From assembly GCA_000697665.1 (NCBI GenBank), contig KL197789.1:1-22752 (forward strand): 22,752 nucleotides of DNA. The letters are read 5' to 3'. This DNA is from Jaapia argillacea MUCL 33604. Taxonomy: Eukaryota; Basidiomycota; Agaricomycetes; Jaapiales; Jaapiaceae. The notes under the pieces were generated by a model. The model searched no databases. It worked only from the letters and a program-made list of their open reading frames with translations, and was not told where the DNA came from. Below are positions 19,248 to 22,752 of the stretch, in pieces. The translations under genes were made by a program, and so were the position numbers. Positions within the stretch are counted from its first letter, which is position 1. Each line of letters opens with the position of its first letter.

Positions 19248-22200
19248 TTATGCCCCAATATGTATGAAAGGGACCCAAGACAGAAAACTCGCACCACCAG
19301 ACCGGAGCCGTTGCACAGCCTGGTGCAAGCCAAATGCAGCTTGAGTATGGTCCAGCTTCTCTCCCCCCAAGACATGAGCATAAAAACTATCTGCAACACG
19401 AGGAGCATCGTTGTCCCCTATGGACCACATAGTTGCAACAACCCCACGATAGCCAGCCAACAACATCCCGGCAGCCAGATGAACAGATTCCTCAGAGAGA
19501 TCTGCAGTACCGGCAGCAGTCTGGCATGCAGACAGGAATGCTAACTCAGCATTTGGAAGGATTTGATCAATAATGGCGGAGAGCTTCAGACATCCATCCT
19601 CAAGCAGCAGTCCACTGTCCATGGGATTTTCATGCTCCTGCACCCCATGACATGCAAAGTGGACCCAGTTCGACTGCTGCATGCATTCGAGGACGGTCTT
19701 CACAGTGGCTGCAGCCCCTGTCAGAGACTCCAAGACAACTCCTCATCGTTCAGCCTGTTTTTGGATCAGAGTCATTTCTTCCTGTGTCCCCAAAAGTGTT
19801 ATTCCACCAGGTGCATCCAACTGAGCCACCACGGAGAGCTTGAAATGATTTGGTGGCATACAGATGTGGCCATTGATAAGTGCACTCAATGTTGGAGTAT
19901 ATGACGAGATGACAAAGTCGGAGATGCAATTGCCAGGCTCAGATGTGCTGTAAATACCAGCGGCATGGATGGGAAGAAATGCCAGTGGGCCATTTGGGCA
20001 CCACCAAATACGGGAAAGGTTATTGGCATGTGGTGGAGACTGTGATAAGTATATCAGAGACAAAGGTCATAGAAGGTATTGGAAATGAAACACAAACTGT
20101 GAAGGCAAGGCCGTCCAAAACAGGTTTCACCACATGCTCCCAAAGCTGGGCAAGAACCTCTTCTAGCAGTGAATTAGGATCAGGGAACTCCTTCCGTCTG
20201 CACCCCCTGTCTGAAGGAACCAGTCGACCAGATTCAGAAAGCAAGGTTTTGAGCTGATTATGAAGTCCTTGGGCATCTGATTCAGTGAAAGTATGAAGGG
20301 GGATGTGAAGTATATCGTCCAGGTCAGGGAGCATCACAAGAGCATCACAACAGGTGGTACTGGCATTGAGAATGATGACAGGGCCAGAATGAACAACACC
20401 CTTGAGCTGCAAGAAGGGCTTTGACAACAAAAACCTGTCAAAACCTTGGATTCCACGGATCTCTCCCAAAATTGCTTCCCACTGTGCAGTGAGCCAGCGA
20501 TGTTCTTGAGCAACCTCTTCCAAGGAGTGTTGGTCACTGGCCTTAGATGCATATGATGGAGTGCTTGTCTGCTGAAGTTGATTTGACACCTGAGTAAATC
20601 GAGCTGCCAGCTGGGGTTGGACTTGTTGGAGTTCATTGATTGGAGTGCGTAGCTGCAACAACTGACCCCAAACAACTGAACGTCCCTGCTCCAGCCATTC
20701 AATGGCAGTTTCAAATTGTCCAGCCTCAATTGCAGCTGATGCAGCATCTCTGGCCAGATTTCCTGCCTCTGTGAGTTCACGATGGCGTTCATGCATTGGA
20801 AGGCCAAGCCATGCCAATTGGGGTAGGAGGGTTAATGAAGTAGAATATGCTGTTAACAGGGATGTATGATGAGTTTCCTTGGCCCATTGAGCCCATGCAA
20901 TTCCAGCTTGAAAGCGCTGTGATGGAGAGCCTACATTAGACTGAGCAGCAGTGGACAGTGCCTTGATGGCCAGTTCAAAATTAGCCTGGTCACCAAAACA
21001 CACAAAATGGCGGAGCAATACATGTCCAAGGTTTATCAGACTGATTGGCTTGTCAGGGTGGCCATCAGGAATGAGTTGCACAGCATTCTCTTGCATCCTG
21101 ATTGAATTGTCCATGTCGGTGATGTTACTGAGACGCTCAAAACGACGCAACAATGAACCACCAAGGTTGTTCAGACGGCTTGACTTGTTAGGGTGGCCAT
21201 CAGGGGTGAGTTGTACAGCATCCTCTGCTGCCTTGATTGAATTTTCAATGTCAGTGATGTTACCAAGATGCTCAAAACGATGGAGCAATGAACTACTAAG
21301 GCTGCTCAGATAGTGTGGCTTGTGAAGGTGGCTATCAGGAGTGAGTCGCACAGCATCCTCTTGCATCCTGATTGAATTGTTGATGTCAGTGATGTTACCA
21401 AGACGCTCAAAACGACGGTGCAATGAACCACCAAGATTGCTCAGACAGGCTGGCTTGTTAGGGTGGCCATCAGGAGTGAGTTGCACAGCATCCTCTCTCA
21501 CCCTGATTGAATTGTCAATGTCAGTGATGTTATGGAGACGCACAAAACGACAGAGCAATGTACCACCAAGGTTTTCCAGACTCATTGGCTTCTCAGGGTG
21601 GCTGTCAGGAGTGAGTCGCACAGCATCCTCTAGTATCCTGATTGAATTGTCCAGGTCGGTGATGCTACCGAGACGCTCAAAACGATGGCGTAATGAAGCA
21701 CCAAGGTTGTCCAGACTGCATGGCTTTTCAATGTGGCCATCTGGGATGAGTTGCACAGCATCCTCTTGCATCCTGATTGAATTGTCAATGTTGGGGATGT
21801 TACCAAGATGTATAAAACGATGGAGCAATGAACAACCAAGATTGCTCAGATAGATTGGCTTCTTAGGGTGGCCGTCAGGAGTGAGTTGCACAGCATCCTC
21901 TAGCATCCTGATTGAATTGTCCATGTCGGTGATGTTTCCAAGCCACTCAAAACGATGGAGCAATGAACCGCCAAGGTTGTCCAGATGGTCTGGCTTGTCA
22001 GGGTGGCCATCAGGGATGAGTCGCACAGCATCCTCTTGCATTCTGATTGAATTGTTGATATCGGTGAATTTACCAAAATGCTGAAAGCGAAGGAGCAATG
22101 AACCACTAAGGTTGTCCAGACAGTGTGGCTTCCTAGGGTGGCTATCAGGGGTGAGTCGCACAGCATCCTCTCCCACCCTGATTGAATTGTTGATGTCAGT

Positions 22201-22752
22201 GATGTTACCAAGACACTCAAAACGACGGTGCAATGAACCACCAAGGCTGCTCAGACAGTGTGGCTTGTTAGGGTGGCCATCAGGGGTGAGCTGCACAGCC
22301 TCCTCTTGCATCCTGATTGAATTGTTGATGTCGGTGATATTACCAAGACACTCAAAATGACGGCAAAGTGAAACACCAAGGTTGTGAAGACGGGCTGGCT
22401 TGTCAGGGTGGCCATCAGGAGTGAGTCACACAGCATCCTCTTTCATCCTGATTGAATTGTCAATGTCGGTGATGTCACCAAGGCGATCAAAACGACAGGA
22501 CAATGAATGACCAAGGTTGTCCAGATGGTCTGGCTTGTCAGGGTGGCCATCAGGAGTGAGTCGCATAGCATCCTCTCGCACCCTGATTGAATTTTCCATG
22601 TCGGTGATGTTACCAAGATGCTTAAAATGATGGAGCAATGAACCACCAAGATTTCCCAGACGGGCTGGCTTGTTAGGGTGGTCATCAGGAGTGAGTCGCA
22701 CAGCATCCTCTCCCACCCTGATTGAATTGTCAATGTCAGCGATGTTACCAAG
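19248..22752 (-). pseudogene. TPR-CHAT (caspase-like) protein gene with two in-frame stops, 5' end outside window
   Basis: The minus-strand reading is join(>22752..20098, 20039..19248) with one 58-nt intron (GTTTGT...TTATCACAG, phase 0). From the N-terminal side it has 13 TPR-like repeats of 45 residues (NLGGSLLHRFERLGNITD, then NSIRMQEDAVQLTPDGHP), then an alpha-helical region with ETAIEWLEQGRSVVWGQLLQ. The CHAT domain follows, with RIWWCPNGPLAFLPIHAAG, WVHFACHG (catalytic His), LAFLSACQTA (catalytic Cys) and VVATMWSIGDNDAPRVA, ending FLSWVPFIHIGA. CHAT is a caspase-family cysteine protease fold; fungal TPR-CHAT proteins are thought to act in self/non-self or cell-death responses. Breaks: TGA at 22426-22428, where sister repeats have CGA, and TGA at 19743-19745 between LIQKQAER and GVVLESLTG. 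Otherwise the frame is continuous, so decay is very recent, allelic, or a sequencing artefact. Confidence 0.85.
20970..22752 (-). repeat. Coding 135-bp tandem repeats (45-residue TPR units)
   Basis: The motif GTGAG(T)YGCACAGCATCCTCT recurs on the plus strand at 21071, 21206, 21341, 21476, 21611, 21746, 21881, 22016, 22151, 22286, 22421, 22556 and 22691, exactly 135 bp apart each time (the 21071 and 21746 copies begin ATGAG). No unit has an indel. Units are very alike at the nucleotide level, which points to recent expansion or gene conversion. The array continues beyond the right edge. Confidence 0.95.

Noticed and set aside
21341-21853. Plus-strand frames of 120-170 codons (SCILIELSMSVMLPRRSKR repeats)
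   Set aside because: Antisense shadows of the TPR repeats with the same 135-bp periodicity.

Overview
The window looks like nuclear DNA of a filamentous basidiomycete, most likely an Agaricomycete. Genes are split by very short introns (47-82 nt, GT...AG), there are no operons or Shine-Dalgarno sites, and the gene content (clustered F-box proteins, a TPR-CHAT protein, UGGT, old yellow enzyme) fits that group. Family names come from motif recognition by eye; no search was run.

Layout. 1-710 is a degenerate 44-bp minisatellite. 711-1600 holds nothing I recognise. 1603-2860 (-) is a broken copy of a histidine protein methyltransferase (Hpm1/METTL18-like). 3021-8785 is a family cluster: three apparently intact four-exon F-box genes (3021-4644 +, 5054-6715 +, 7175-8785 -) with identical intron positions and phases, plus a truncated fourth copy (6846-7155 +) that runs tail-to-tail into the third. 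9006-11593 (+) is a decayed gene with a ubiquitin/RA-like fold and a PH-like domain. It abuts the 3' half of an old-yellow-enzyme gene (11597-12454 +) that has lost its active-site residues.

13353-14680 is a non-autonomous DNA transposon with 22-bp terminal inverted repeats and a 7-bp target duplication, possibly carrying a captured gene fragment. 15311-18930 (+) is a decayed N-terminal part of UDP-glucose:glycoprotein glucosyltransferase. It is interrupted at 18304-18870 by a hairpin MITE with a TAA duplication (PIF/Harbinger type), and removing the MITE restores the host reading frame exactly. 19248-22752 (-) is most of a TPR-CHAT (caspase-like) gene with its catalytic His and Cys present but two in-frame stop codons. 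It runs off the window.

Overall, three active-looking paralogues sit in a gene graveyard. At least four relics of normally conserved single genes (METTL18, PH protein, OYE, UGGT) keep recognisable introns, so they are decayed genomic copies and not retrocopies. The only candidates for a working system are the F-box cluster (putative SCF substrate adaptors) and, if the stops are allelic or sequencing errors, the TPR-CHAT protease.
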